Below, piece by piece: positions 34,792 through 44,328 of a stretch of DNA of 64,000 nucleotides. The DNA is from Alphaproteobacteria bacterium. GTDB lineage: Bacteria > Pseudomonadota > Alphaproteobacteria > Ferrovibrionales > Ferrovibrionaceae. Within the stretch, counting starts at the first letter, position 1; every line of letters begins with the position of its first letter. Both the position numbers and the translations under genes were made by a program. Under the pieces are notes generated by a model. It was not told where the DNA came from, made no database searches, and saw only the letters and a list, made by a program, of their open reading frames with translations. Where the stretch lies: NCBI GenBank assembly GCA_026126165.1, contig JAHCJR010000003.1, forward strand, positions 26,653-90,652, written 5' to 3'.

Positions 34792-36072
34792 ATGGAGATT
34801 TCGGAGAATGTCAAAGTCATTGCCCTGGCGGGTGGCAGCCTGATCGACGGCACGGGGGCCGATCCTCTGCCAAACAGTGTCGTCCTTGTGGAAGGCGCAA
34901 GGATCCAGAGAGTGGGTCGCGAAGGCGAGTTCGAGATTCCTTCATCTGCGCTCGTCATCGATACGACGGGTACCACGGTTATGCCCGGGCTCATCGATCT
35001 TCATGTGCATCTTCGCAGCGGGCCATCCGATCGCATGCGGTTGGGCAGTGGCGATGTTCCAACGCATCTTGACATGGCCTTGACCTTGATCGGGATCAAG
35101 GCCTATGCGAGGGCACGGCAGACCATGCGCATGGGCTTCACCACCTTGCGCGATGTCGGCGATGTCGGAAATATGGCGGTGTCGCTGCGCGATGCGATCG
35201 ACAGTGGTACTGTGGAAGGCCCGAGAATTCTTGCGAGCGGTCCCAACTTGACAGCGACCGGCGGGACTGCCGATTACATACCCGACTGGCTGGTTCGAAC
35301 CGATACCGAAACACGGGTCGTGGACGGCATTGAAGGTGTGCGGCGCGCCGTTCGGCGCAACATCAAGCACAAGACGGATTGGGTGAAGTTCTTCGCAACC
35401 GGCACATTTGGCGAGGGAGGTGATCAGGACTTTACTGACGATGAGATGCGGGCAATGGTCGATGAAGCGCATGCCAAGGGGAAGTTCGTCTGTGCTCATG
35501 CCTGTTTCGCGAAGGGTACTCTGGCTGCCGTCAGGGCAGGCGTGGACTCGGTTGAACATGGATCACAGCTTACCGACGAAATCATTGATCTCATGCTCCA
35601 GAAACAGACGACGCTCGTACCAACGATATACATATTCCACGCCATTCTTCACAGAGGGCGTCAGTCGGGGATGGGGAACGCCGCCATTTCTACTGCTCAA
35701 AGGATCTTTGATCGCCACATAGAAAGCTTCCGCAAGGCAATGGCTGCGGGCGTCAAGATTGCCATGGGGTCCGACTGCGGCAATGCGGTGACCGAACATG
35801 GTACCAACGCCATCGAACTGGAATTGATGGTCAAGCACGGCATGTCGCCCATGGAGGCCATTTTGTCTGCAACGCGCGATGCGGCGGCGACCCTCCGAAT
35901 GTCCGACCGTATCGGTGCCGTCAAGGAGAACCTGCTCGCCGATATCATCGCCGTTCATGGCAATCCGCTTGCGGACATAAGAATCTTGCAGGACAAGCTG
36001 AATATCGGACTGGTGATGAAACACGGCGCGGCGTTCCACTGCAATCTGCCGGCCCGCGGGGAAGCGTTCTGA
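34792..36072 (+). CDS. Metal-dependent amidohydrolase
   Basis: 426 residues if translation starts at ATG 34792; ATG 34774, with GAGGA upstream, is an alternative. Ligands traced: His71 and His73 (LIDLHVHLRS), Lys199 (DWVKFFATG), His236, His256 (DSVEHGSQ) and Asp328 (AMGSDCGN). It is of the prolidase/imidazolonepropionase-like subgroup, like the enzyme at 13985. It is the last intact gene of the lower-GC block and would hydrolyse an amide or cyclic product of the pathway. About 50 bases after its stop the DNA becomes a recombinase remnant. Confidence 0.87.
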   Translation: MEISENVKVIALAGGSLIDGTGADPLPNSVVLVEGARIQRVGREGEFEIPSSALVIDTTGTTVMPGLIDLHVHLRSGPSDRMRLGSGDVPTHLDMALTLIGIKAYARARQTMRMGFTTLRDVGDVGNMAVSLRDAIDSGTVEGPRILASGPNLTATGGTADYIPDWLVRTDTETRVVDGIEGVRRAVRRNIKHKTDWVKFFATGTFGEGGDQDFTDDEMRAMVDEAHAKGKFVCAHACFAKGTLAAVRAGVDSVEHGSQLTDEIIDLMLQKQTTLVPTIYIFHAILHRGRQSGMGNAAISTAQRIFDRHIESFRKAMAAGVKIAMGSDCGNAVTEHGTNAIELELMVKHGMSPMEAILSATRDAAATLRMSDRIGAVKENLLADIIAVHGNPLADIRILQDKLNIGLVMKHGAAFHCNLPARGEAF

Positions 36073-36125
36073 CCGGTTGTTCGTTTCCTGGCGGCGGGGC
36101 AGCACTTGCCTAGGACTGGTTCAAG

Positions 36126-36455
36126 TTGCTCGATTGTCACGATCCGAGCCCCGTTCTCCGCCAGCCACTCGAGATTTCACTATGCGAGTCAACCGAGCAA
36201 CCTTGGATCGACGCAGGCGTGCGGAGTCTCGAACTGGCGCAGAACGCGCAGCGCCTGTTCGAGCGCCAGGAACCGCGCCGGAAACGCCGCCTGCTCAACT
36301 TCCTGCTATCGAACTGCTCCTGGGCGGACGGAGAGATGACCGCCACCTTCCGCCAACCCTTTGATCTGTTGGCAGAAACCACCGCCATCGCCGCCCGTAA
36401 AGAGGCGGCGACAATGGCCAATTCGGGCAAAAGTGAGATTTGGCTGGGGGACTAG
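36126..36455 (+). pseudogene. 3' remnant of a large serine recombinase
   Basis: An open frame of 109 codons whose part from about 36204 onward reads like the C-terminal end of resolvase/zinc-ribbon-type large recombinases: VRSLELAQNAQRLF, then KRRLLNFLLSNCSWADGEM, then TATFRQPFDLLAETTAIAA, ending KSEIWLGD. The catalytic serine domain and zinc ribbon are missing, so it is a remnant. Its last codons (36441-36455) lie inside the 3' end of the tRNA-Gln gene on the other strand. This fits an element that integrated at the tRNA and carried its recombinase next to the attachment site. Confidence 0.75.
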
Positions 36456-36514
36456 GATTCGAACCTAGACAACCAGAGTCAGAGTCTGGGGTCCTACCGT
36501 TAGACGATCCCCCA
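36441..36514 (-). tRNA. tRNA-Gln (anticodon CUG)
   Basis: The reverse complement folds as a full cloverleaf. The acceptor stem is TGGGGGA with TCCCCCA, then discriminator G and an encoded CCA (36441-36443). The anticodon stem CCAGA/TCTGG encloses the loop CTCTGAC, giving anticodon CTG. The T arm holds GGTTCGAATCC. It reads CAG codons as glutamine. A strong promoter lies 27 bases upstream. The 3' end overlaps the last 15 bases of the recombinase remnant. Confidence 0.95.
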
Positions 36515-36540
36515 GCAGCCGGGATCGCTTAGAGGTGGGG

Positions 36541-36569
36541 AACATAGGAAGCTCGTTCCGGCTTGTCAA
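36541..36569 (-). promoter_or_regulatory. Sigma-70 promoter of tRNA-Gln
   Basis: On the minus strand TTGACA (36569-36564) and TATGTT (36546-36541) are separated by exactly 17 bases. Transcription would begin about 20 bases before the mature tRNA 5' end at 36514. Confidence 0.75.
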
Positions 36570-36734
36570 TGTGCGCCGGCGGTGAGCGAAAAAACCCTTT
36601 CTTTCCAGAAACTTGGGCCCGCATATGCCGCGGCGCTGTCATGGCGGGCGCGAAGTTGCTAGAGTGGGCGCGACAACGTCCGCCCGCGACGGCGCCGCCC
36701 CGGTGGCGACGGCGGGGGACGGGAGGATTACAGC

Positions 36735-37826
36735 GTGCGAGTGAACGATCCCGAGCGGGGGCCGCCGCCGCGCATGCCCATCGGCGCTGCGCGGGATGGC
36801 GGCCGGGACAATGGCGATGGCCGGCCCTCGCCGGAGCGTTCCGTTTTCGGCGCGCTCGATGTCGGCACCAACAATTGCCGCCTTTTGATCGCCCGCCCGC
36901 AGGGGCCGGGCTTCCGCGTCATCGATGCTTTCTCCCGCATCGTCCGACTTGGCGAGGGGGTCGGGCGCACCGGCCAGCTTTCCGAAGCGGCGGTCGAGCG
37001 CACCGTAGAGGCGCTGCGGATCTGTGCCGACAAGATGCGCCGGCGCTCCGTGACCCGGTTCCGCGCGGTGGCCACCGAAGCCTGCCGCCGCGCCATGAAC
37101 GGCGCCGATTTTCTCGATCGCGTGGCGGCGGAGACGGGCATCCGGCTCGAGGTCATCACCACTGCCGAGGAAGCAAGGCTCGCCGTCGCCGGCTGCCTGC
37201 CGCTGATCGACCCCGCCCATGCCCATGCGCTGGTCTTCGATATCGGCGGCGGCTCGACCGAACTGATGTTCCTCGGGCTTGGACGCGGCGCCGAGCCGAT
37301 CCTCATCGCCTGGGTGTCGCTGCCCTGCGGCGTGGTCACCCTGGCGGAGCAGTGGGGCGGGGTGGAGATCGACGAGGCGACCTACGAGGGCATGGTGGAG
37401 GAGGTGCGCCGGCTGCTCGCGCCGTTCGATGCCGCGCACGGGATTTCGGCGCAGGTGCGCGCCGCCCCGACGCAGATGCTCGGCACCTCCGGTACGGTGA
37501 CGACGCTCGCCGGCGTGCATCTCGGACTGCGCCGCTACGACCGGCTTCGCGTCGATGGCCTGTGGATCAGCCTCGCTGACGTGCAGGCCGCGATCCGCGC
37601 GCTGCGCGGCCTCGATTTCGAGGCGCGCGCGCGTCATCCCTGCGTCGGGCGCGAACGGGCGGATCTGGTCATTGCCGGCTGCGCCATCCTCGAGGCGATC
37701 GGGCGTACCTGGCCGACGGAGCGGCTGCGCATCGCCGATCGCGGCGTGCGCGAGGGCATTCTCAACGGCCTGATCGCGGACAGCCGCGCCGGCAGGTATC
37801 CGGCCGGGCGCGACGCCGCGCCATGA
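36735..37826 (+). CDS. Ppx/GppA exopolyphosphatase-family phosphatase
   Basis: 363 residues from GTG 36735 with GGGAGG upstream. It has the actin-like ATPase fold: phosphate-1 FGALDVGTNNCRLLIARP near 36-53, the second phosphate loop VFDIGGGSTEL near 168-178 and LGTSGTVTTLAG. Ppx/GppA enzymes release phosphate from polyphosphate or pppGpp. It lacks the C-terminal HD-like domain of long GppA and resembles the short alphaproteobacterial form. The stop overlaps the start of rlmE by four bases, a pairing common in this class. Confidence 0.9.
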   Translation: MRVNDPERGPPPRMPIGAARDGGRDNGDGRPSPERSVFGALDVGTNNCRLLIARPQGPGFRVIDAFSRIVRLGEGVGRTGQLSEAAVERTVEALRICADKMRRRSVTRFRAVATEACRRAMNGADFLDRVAAETGIRLEVITTAEEARLAVAGCLPLIDPAHAHALVFDIGGGSTELMFLGLGRGAEPILIAWVSLPCGVVTLAEQWGGVEIDEATYEGMVEEVRRLLAPFDAAHGISAQVRAAPTQMLGTSGTVTTLAGVHLGLRRYDRLRVDGLWISLADVQAAIRALRGLDFEARARHPCVGRERADLVIAGCAILEAIGRTWPTERLRIADRGVREGILNGLIADSRAGRYPAGRDAAP

Positions 37827-38498
37827 GCCGCGCCGGCCGACCGCCGCCGGGCCGGCAACTCCGCGAGCGGTTGCGCACCGCGCGCAGCCGCACGCCATCC
37901 TCGCAGCGCTGGCTCGAGCGCCAGCTCAACGACCCCTACGTCGCCGCCGCCCGCCAGCAGGGCTACCGCTCGCGCGCGGCCTGGAAACTCGAACAGATGG
38001 ACGATCGCCATCGCCTGATTCCGCGCGGCGGCCGCGTCGTCGATCTGGGCGCCGCGCCGGGCGGCTGGACGCAGGTGGCCGTCGAGCGGACCGGGCCGGG
38101 CGGCCGGGTGCTCGCGGTCGATATCAACGAGATGGAACCCCTGGCGGGTGCCGAAGTGATGCAGCTCGACTTCACCGCCGAGGGAGCGGATGAAATTGTC
38201 AGGGCGCGCCTCGACGGGCCGGTCGATCTGGTCCTTTCCGACATGGCGCAGCCGGCGACCGGCCATCGCCAGACCGACCATATCCGCATCATGCTGCTCT
38301 GCGAACTGGCGCTCGACTTCGCACTCGGCGTCTTGAAACCCGGCGGTGCCTTCGTCGCGAAGGTGCTGAAGGGCGGTACCGGAAATGAATTGCTCCGGCG
38401 CATGAAGCAGCATTTCGCCGCCGTGCGCCATGCAGCCCGACGCGAGCCGCAAGGATTCGGCCGAAGCCTACGTCGTCGCCACCGGATTCAAGGGTTAG
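37823..38498 (+). CDS. rlmE: 23S rRNA 2'-O-ribose methyltransferase RlmE (FtsJ), frameshifted near the C-terminus
   Basis: The frame from ATG 37823 encodes the SAM site VVDLGAAPGGWTQVA and three of the four catalytic residues: Lys in SRAAWKLEQMD, Asp in LSDMAQPATGH and Lys in AFVAKVLKGG. After about codon 204 (38434) the reading frame no longer matches. The expected C-terminus (PDASRKDSAEAYVVATGFKG, stop at 38496-38498) lies in the +1 frame from 38436. The fourth catalytic residue, the Glu of SAEAYVVATG, is therefore lost if translated as read; the frame-0 product would run on to 38578 with an unrelated tail. A two-base loss at 38432-38436 (HAKP to HA/P) explains it. It may be a sequencing error or a real lesion. 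Confidence 0.8.
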
Positions 38499-38829
38499 CC
38501 CGTGCCCAGCGGTCGGCCCAGGCGATGAGCGGCCGCATTGCGGTCTCGAGCTCGCGTCCGAGCGGCGTCAGCGCATAGCCCTGCCTGCCCGGCAGTTCGA
38601 CCAGACCAGCCTCGCGCAGTTCGTCCAGGCGCTGCTGCAGCACTCCCGGACTGATGCCGCCGCAGGCCTCGCGCAGGCCGCGCGAGGTCAGCGGGCCGGC
38701 CCGCAACTCCCAGAGCACGCGCAGGCTCCAGCGCCGGCCGAGCAGGTCGAGGGCTGCCATCAGCGGCCTGCCGCTCGTCGATCCGCGCACGGGCCGTCCG
38801 GGGCGAGGTGGGCCAGGCTGTGTGGTCAT
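38488..38829 (-). CDS. HxlR-family winged-helix regulator
   Basis: 113 residues. The HxlR core is clear: ALDLLGRRWSLRVLWELRAG near 24-43, then SPGVLQQRLDELREAGLVEL and GYALTPLGRELETAM. The N-terminal cysteine of redox-sensing members is absent, so induction is likely by a small molecule. It is divergent from the carboxymuconolactone-decarboxylase-family gene at 38922, and a perfect palindrome lies between them. Its 3' end overlaps the tail of rlmE by 11 bases. Confidence 0.88.
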   Translation of the reverse strand: MTTQPGPPRPGRPVRGSTSGRPLMAALDLLGRRWSLRVLWELRAGPLTSRGLREACGGISPGVLQQRLDELREAGLVELPGRQGYALTPLGRELETAMRPLIAWADRWARANP

Positions 38830-38844
38830 GCTTTACCCCTTGTG

Positions 38845-38886
38845 CTACGAAAATAATAGCGATAGTCTCGTATCGCTATGAAAATA
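38845..38886. promoter_or_regulatory. Palindromic operator between HxlR and CMD genes
   Basis: A perfect inverted repeat, ATAGCGATA and TATCGCTAT, is separated by six bases (38856-38879). It is flanked by a direct repeat, CTACGAAAATA at 38845 and CTATGAAAATA at 38876. It is AT-rich inside GC-rich DNA and centred in the 92-base divergent gap, as expected of an HxlR site controlling both genes. Confidence 0.65.
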
Positions 38887-38921
38887 GTAGCAACCGCAAA
38901 CAGGCTGTAAAGGGGAATGCC

Positions 38922-39494
38922 ATGGCTGACGCCCGTATCGCGCCGCTCGTCCCGCCTTTGGGAGCGGAGTTGAGCGAGATCCTCTCGGGCATCATGCCGC
39001 CCGGCCGGGAGCCGCTCGCCCTGTTCCTGACCATTGCCCACAATCCCCGCGTCCTGGCGCGGCTGCGCGCCGGCAGCCTGCTCGATCGCGGCAGCCTCAG
39101 CCTGCGCGAGCGGGAGATCGTGATCCACCGCACCACGGCGCGGCTCCGTTGCGAGTATGAATGGGGCGTCCATGTCGCATTCTTCGCCGCGCGGGCCGGT
39201 TTCGGGGCGGCGGAGATCGCCGCCACCTGCAAACTGCAGGTTCGCCCGGGCATCTGGAGCGCCGCCGAGCAGGCCCTGATCGCGGCCGTCGACGGATTGT
39301 GCGATGAAGCGGGCTGGAGCGACGAGGTCCATGGCGAACTGGCGCGGCATTTCTCGCCGGCGCAGGTCATCGAGATCGTGGCGCTGACGGGTTTCTATCA
39401 CATGGTTGCCTTCCATGCGAATGCCCTGCGCATCGCGCCGGAACCCTGGGCGGCGCGCTTTCCGGCCGACGGCGTTCAGAAAAGCGCACCATAG
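38922..39494 (+). CDS. Carboxymuconolactone decarboxylase-family protein
   Basis: 190 residues from ATG 38922 (AGGGGAATGCC upstream). The all-helical AhpD-like core shows LSLREREIVIHRTTARLRC and EYEWGVHVAFFAARAGF near 63-98, with the helix HMVAFHANALRIAP at the end. There is one cysteine in the usual CxxC place (RLRCEYE), so an AhpD-type disulfide reductase role is unlikely; such proteins more often act on small lactones or unknown compounds. Regulation by the divergent HxlR protein is likely from the shared palindrome. The stop overlaps the MAPEG gene by 19 bases. Confidence 0.85.
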   Translation: MADARIAPLVPPLGAELSEILSGIMPPGREPLALFLTIAHNPRVLARLRAGSLLDRGSLSLREREIVIHRTTARLRCEYEWGVHVAFFAARAGFGAAEIAATCKLQVRPGIWSAAEQALIAAVDGLCDEAGWSDEVHGELARHFSPAQVIEIVALTGFYHMVAFHANALRIAPEPWAARFPADGVQKSAP

Positions 39495-39868
39495 AGATTG
39501 AGCGCCGAGGCAAGGAAGATCGTGACCCAGGTCGCGAGGGTTCCCGCAAACCGTCCGAAAGAAGCGCCCGGCCGGCTGGCGAGGCCCTGGGCATGGAGCA
39601 GGCGGCCAGCCACCAGCAGCCCGCCCAGCACGACGAGCAGCCAGCGCGGCATTTCGCCGCCCGCCTCCAGCACCAGAAGCAGCAGCAGGGCGAGCGGGAC
39701 ATACTCGACGAAGTTGCCATGCACCCTGATTGCCCGCTCCAGGTCCGGCCGGCCGCCGTCGCCGAGATTGATCCGATGGCGGCGGCGCAGATCGACGACC
39801 CGCCAGGAAAGCCCCAGCAGGATCAGGCCCAAAAGGGCAACGACGACAGGCGTGACGACGAACTGCAT
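39476..39868 (-). CDS. MAPEG-family membrane protein
   Basis: 130 residues, four membrane helices. The family signature is RAIRVHGNFVEYVPLALLLL near residues 45-64, with the conserved Arg, His, Asn, Glu and Pro. Bacterial MAPEG proteins are glutathione-transferase-like or of unknown function. The start follows GGAGAG. Upstream on the same strand is a terminator-tipped transcript candidate (39950-40075). Confidence 0.85.
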   Translation of the reverse strand: MQFVVTPVVVALLGLILLGLSWRVVDLRRRHRINLGDGGRPDLERAIRVHGNFVEYVPLALLLLLVLEAGGEMPRWLLVVLGGLLVAGRLLHAQGLASRPGASFGRFAGTLATWVTIFLASALNLYGALF

Positions 39869-39949
39869 CTTTCGCTCTCCTTCATCCGGAACGGAGAGAT
39901 TGCCACGAGTCGTTTGTCCGGACGGGTAACTTTGCTGCGGGTTTCGAGG

Positions 39950-40075
39950 CAGAAAAGAAAAAGACCCCGGCAGGGAGGAAGCCGGGGTCCGTCAAGGCTT
40001 GTACTCAGCCGGAAAAGCCTGCAACCAGAAAACCGAACAAAGGGCCAGAGGAACTGGCGCCTGTCTGGTGCATGA
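39950..40075 (-). ncRNA. Candidate small RNA with anti-Shine-Dalgarno loop
   Basis: On the minus strand this gene-free stretch contains a hairpin (AGGCTT with AAGCCT near 39995-40020) followed by a perfect intrinsic terminator whose loop reads TTCCTCCCT, complementary to ribosome-binding sites. No coding frame is supported. The 5' end and promoter are not clear; it could instead be an attenuator in the leader of the MAPEG gene. Confidence 0.35.
39963..39989 (-). terminator. Intrinsic terminator
   Basis: GACCCCGGC and GCCGGGGTC pair perfectly over a nine-base loop. On the minus strand the stem is followed by TTTTTCTTTTCT (39962-39951), a proper U-tract. On the plus strand there is no T-run, so it terminates minus-strand transcription entering from the right, where no minus-strand gene is present nearby. 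Confidence 0.8.
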
Positions 40076-40204
40076 AACCTAGCTGTTCCGCCCGCCCGGG
40101 ACAGTGCCGGCCATCACAGTCCGGCGCGCCCAGCCGACCGGGGCAATCCCGGCTTGATCGGCCGGGTCCGCTCGCCTATTCTCCCGCGCCATCAAGGACG
40201 TCCC

Positions 40205-40924
40205 ATGACCGAGAGTGAGCCGGCCCCGGACCCCGCGCCGGGCGAATGCCTGGGCGCTACCCAATTCATCGACAGCGATGCGGCTGGCGTACGGGACTTC
40301 GCGGCCCGGACCGTGGCCGGTCAGGACGACGCGACGGGGAAGGCGGTCGCGCTTTATTACGCGGTGCGCGACGGCATCGTCTACGATCCCTACGACGTGG
40401 AGTTGAGCGAGGCCGCATTCCGCGCCTCGAACTGTCTCGCGCGCGGGCGCGGCTTCTGCATCACCAAGGCGGCACTGCTCGCTGCCGTGGCGCGGGCGTC
40501 CGGCATTCCCGCCCGGATAGGATTCGCCGATGTGCGCAACCACCTGGCGACCGAGCGGCTGCGGCGGCTGATGGGCGGCACCGACATCTTCTACTACCAC
40601 GGTTATACCGAGCTGTTTCTCGAGGGGCGCTGGGTCAAGGCGACACCTGCCTTCAATATCGGACTGTGCGAGCGCTTTCGCGTGCGTCCGCTGGATTTCG
40701 ACGGGCGCAGCGATTCCATCTTTCATCCCTTCGATGCGGACAATCGCCGGCACATGGAATATGTGGCCGAGCGCGGCACCTTCGCCGACGTGCCCTTCCG
40801 GGCCATCCGCGAGAATTTCCGCCTGCATTATCCGGCCCTCATGCGCGAAGGCGCGCCGGGCGGCGATTTCGCCGCCGAGGCCGAGGCCGAGGCCGGGCGC
40901 GGTGCGCCGCGAGCGAAACACTGA
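40205..40924 (+). CDS. Transglutaminase-like cysteine protease-fold protein
   Basis: 239 residues from ATG 40205. The catalytic cysteine sits in [19 protein letters not shown] near 82-100, and the histidine in [17 protein letters not shown] near 136-152. The third triad position reads VKATPAFN instead of the usual aspartate motif, as in a subgroup of these proteins. It probably acts as a protease or amidase, or has lost activity. The C-terminus is an Ala-Glu repeat (EAEAEAEAG). It precedes guaB by 60 bases and may share its transcript. Confidence 0.8.
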   Translation: MTESEPAPDPAPGECLGATQFIDSDAAGVRDFAARTVAGQDDATGKAVALYYAVRDGIVYDPYDVELSEAAFRASNCLARGRGFCITKAALLAAVARASGIPARIGFADVRNHLATERLRRLMGGTDIFYYHGYTELFLEGRWVKATPAFNIGLCERFRVRPLDFDGRSDSIFHPFDADNRRHMEYVAERGTFADVPFRAIRENFRLHYPALMREGAPGGDFAAEAEAEAGRGAPRAKH

Positions 40925-42451
<1,527 letters not shown>

Positions 42452-42457
42452 GCCGTC

Positions 42458-43750
42458 ATGACGCCGGGCGCGCGGCTCGCCGCCGCCTGCGAGCTGTTCG
42501 ACCTGGCCCGGCGGGCCGGTGCGGCGGACCGCGAGATCCAGGCATACTTCCGGGCGCGCCGCTATGCCGGCGCCAAGGACCGCGCCTGGATATCGGACGC
42601 GGTTTTTCTCGCGGAGCGCCGGGAGGCGGAACTGCGCTTCCTGCTGGGCGGGGATGCCTCGGCACGGCTTGGCCTGTTTGCCGCGCTGCTGATCGAGGGC
42701 CGCTCGACGCTCGAGGATCTGGCGCGGCTCTGCGACGGGGCCGGACATGCGCCCCTGCCGCTCCTTGAAGCGGAACGCGCGCGTCTCGCCGGCGCGCTCG
42801 CGCGAATGCAGGACGCGTGGCCGGACTGGGTCAGGGGCGGTTATCCCCCGTGGCTGGAGCCGGAGCTCCGTCGCCGCTTCGGCGACGGAATCGTGCCGGA
42901 GATGGCGGCACTCAAGGCACGCGCGCCGCTCGATCTGCGCGTGAACACGCTGAAGGCCACGCGCCCGGATATCCTCGCCCGGCTGCGCGATGCGGGTTTC
43001 GATGCTGCTCCGACGCCGTACTCTCCGGTCGGCATCAGGCTTGCCGGCCATCCACGGATCGACCGGCTCGATCTGGCCCGGGAAGGGCTGGTGGAAACGC
43101 AGGACGAGGGCTCGCAGCTTGCTGCGCTGATGGTCGGCGCGCGGCCGAACATGTGCGTCGTGGATCTCTGCGCCGGCGCCGGCGGCAAGACCCTGGCGCT
43201 GGCCGCCGAGATGGGCGGGCAGGGCGAACTGGTGGCAAGCGATGCCGACCCGGCCCGCCTCCGTCGTCTCGAGCCGCGGCTGGCGCGTGCCGGTGCATAT
43301 TGCGTGTCGATCCTCGATCCTGCGACTCTCTTCCACGGCCGGTTGGGCCGGGCGGACCGGGTCCTTCTCGACGTGCCCTGCTCGGGCACCGGCACCTGGC
43401 GCCGCCAGCCCTGGGCACGCTGGCGCTTCGGACCGGAGGATCTCGCGCGAGACCGGCGCTTGCAGGCCGGGCTGTTGTCGGAAGGCGCGAGACTCGTCCG
43501 GCCGGGCGGCCGTCTGGTCTATGTCACCTGTTCGCTTCTGCCCTGCGAGAACGAGGATCAGGTCCATTCGTTTCTTGCCGCTCACCCGGAGTTTGAGCCG
43601 GTTCCGGCCGCCGAGGTCTGGCGGGCGAGGCTTGATGGCGCTGCGCCGGGCACGGACCCGTGGCTCCGCCTGAGCCCAAGGGAGCACGGCACGGACGGCT
43701 TCTTCGTCGCGGTGCTGCGACGGAAGGATCGAGGGGCGGGCGACGTCTGA
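42458..43750 (+). CDS. RsmB/NOP-family RNA (cytosine-5) methyltransferase
   Basis: 430 residues. SAM motif VVDLCAGAGGKTLALAAEMG near 233-252; the two family cysteines are in DVPCSGTGTWRRQPW (about 308) and YVTCSLLPCEN (about 357). An N-terminal NusB-like helical domain is present but short. It methylates a cytosine in rRNA or tRNA. Six bases separate it from guaB, so both are likely on one transcript, an arrangement seen in Rhodospirillales-type genomes. Confidence 0.9.
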   Translation: MTPGARLAAACELFDLARRAGAADREIQAYFRARRYAGAKDRAWISDAVFLAERREAELRFLLGGDASARLGLFAALLIEGRSTLEDLARLCDGAGHAPLPLLEAERARLAGALARMQDAWPDWVRGGYPPWLEPELRRRFGDGIVPEMAALKARAPLDLRVNTLKATRPDILARLRDAGFDAAPTPYSPVGIRLAGHPRIDRLDLAREGLVETQDEGSQLAALMVGARPNMCVVDLCAGAGGKTLALAAEMGGQGELVASDADPARLRRLEPRLARAGAYCVSILDPATLFHGRLGRADRVLLDVPCSGTGTWRRQPWARWRFGPEDLARDRRLQAGLLSEGARLVRPGGRLVYVTCSLLPCENEDQVHSFLAAHPEFEPVPAAEVWRARLDGAAPGTDPWLRLSPREHGTDGFFVAVLRRKDRGAGDV

Positions 43751-43764
43751 CTGTCGGCGGCATG

Positions 43765-43787
43765 GTCCGTCCGGGGCGAATGGACGT
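43765..43787 (+). repeat. Dispersed repeat copy 1 (GTCCGTCC element)
   Basis: The copy starts GTCCGTCCGGGGCGAA and ends GGACGT, able to form a CGTCC/GGACG stem. 22 of 23 bases match a second copy at 45239. It lies 146 bases before the SnoaL-like gene. Confidence 0.6.
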
Positions 43788-43932
43788 TCCATCCACAACA
43801 ATGGCTGGGATTCCGAACAGGGCTCTGTGACTATTCACTTGCAGGCCGGAATGATCGTCATGCCCGGCCATGGACACATCGGCAGGCGCCGTGGCGCCAG
43901 CATGAACGACGCCTGTCAGGGGAGGATATTCA

Positions 43933-44328
43933 ATGGGGCCGGACCACAAAGCCGTCGCCAGGATGTCGCAAAGCTATACCGCAGCCTGGAACGCAAAGTC
44001 TGCCGAAGCGGTGGCATCGCATTATGCGGACGATGGCCAGATCGTCATCAATCGGGGCACGCCGTGGAAAGGGCGCGCCGGCATCAGGGATATGGCTGCC
44101 GGATTCTATGCGGATGTCCCCGACCTCTCGCTCACATGCGACGACATACGATGCGCGGGCTCCCACGCCGTCTATGTCTGGACCTTTACCGGCCATCATG
44201 CCGGCAGCGGCAGGCCATTGAAGATCAGTGGCTGGGAGGAGTGGGAACTTGATGACGATCTCAGGGTCAAGTCCTCTCTCGGATGGTATGACGCGGAAGA
44301 TTACGCGCGGCAGGTGGAAGGCCGCTGA
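43933..44328 (+). CDS. NTF2/SnoaL-like small protein
   Basis: 131 residues from ATG 43933 (GGAGGATATT upstream). The cone-shaped NTF2 fold is indicated by YTAAWNAKSAEAVASHYADD near 13-32, AGIRDMAAGFYADVPDLSL and the strands of VYVWTFTGHHAG. Such proteins are ketosteroid-isomerase-like enzymes or binding proteins; no catalytic residue can be named with certainty. It has its own promoter-proximal gap and no evident operon partner. Confidence 0.8.
   Translation: MGPDHKAVARMSQSYTAAWNAKSAEAVASHYADDGQIVINRGTPWKGRAGIRDMAAGFYADVPDLSLTCDDIRCAGSHAVYVWTFTGHHAGSGRPLKISGWEEWELDDDLRVKSSLGWYDAEDYARQVEGR

Noticed and set aside
40874..40900. Short tandem repeat at the end of the transglutaminase-like gene
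   Set aside because: It only encodes an Ala-Glu stretch in a variable C-terminal tail.
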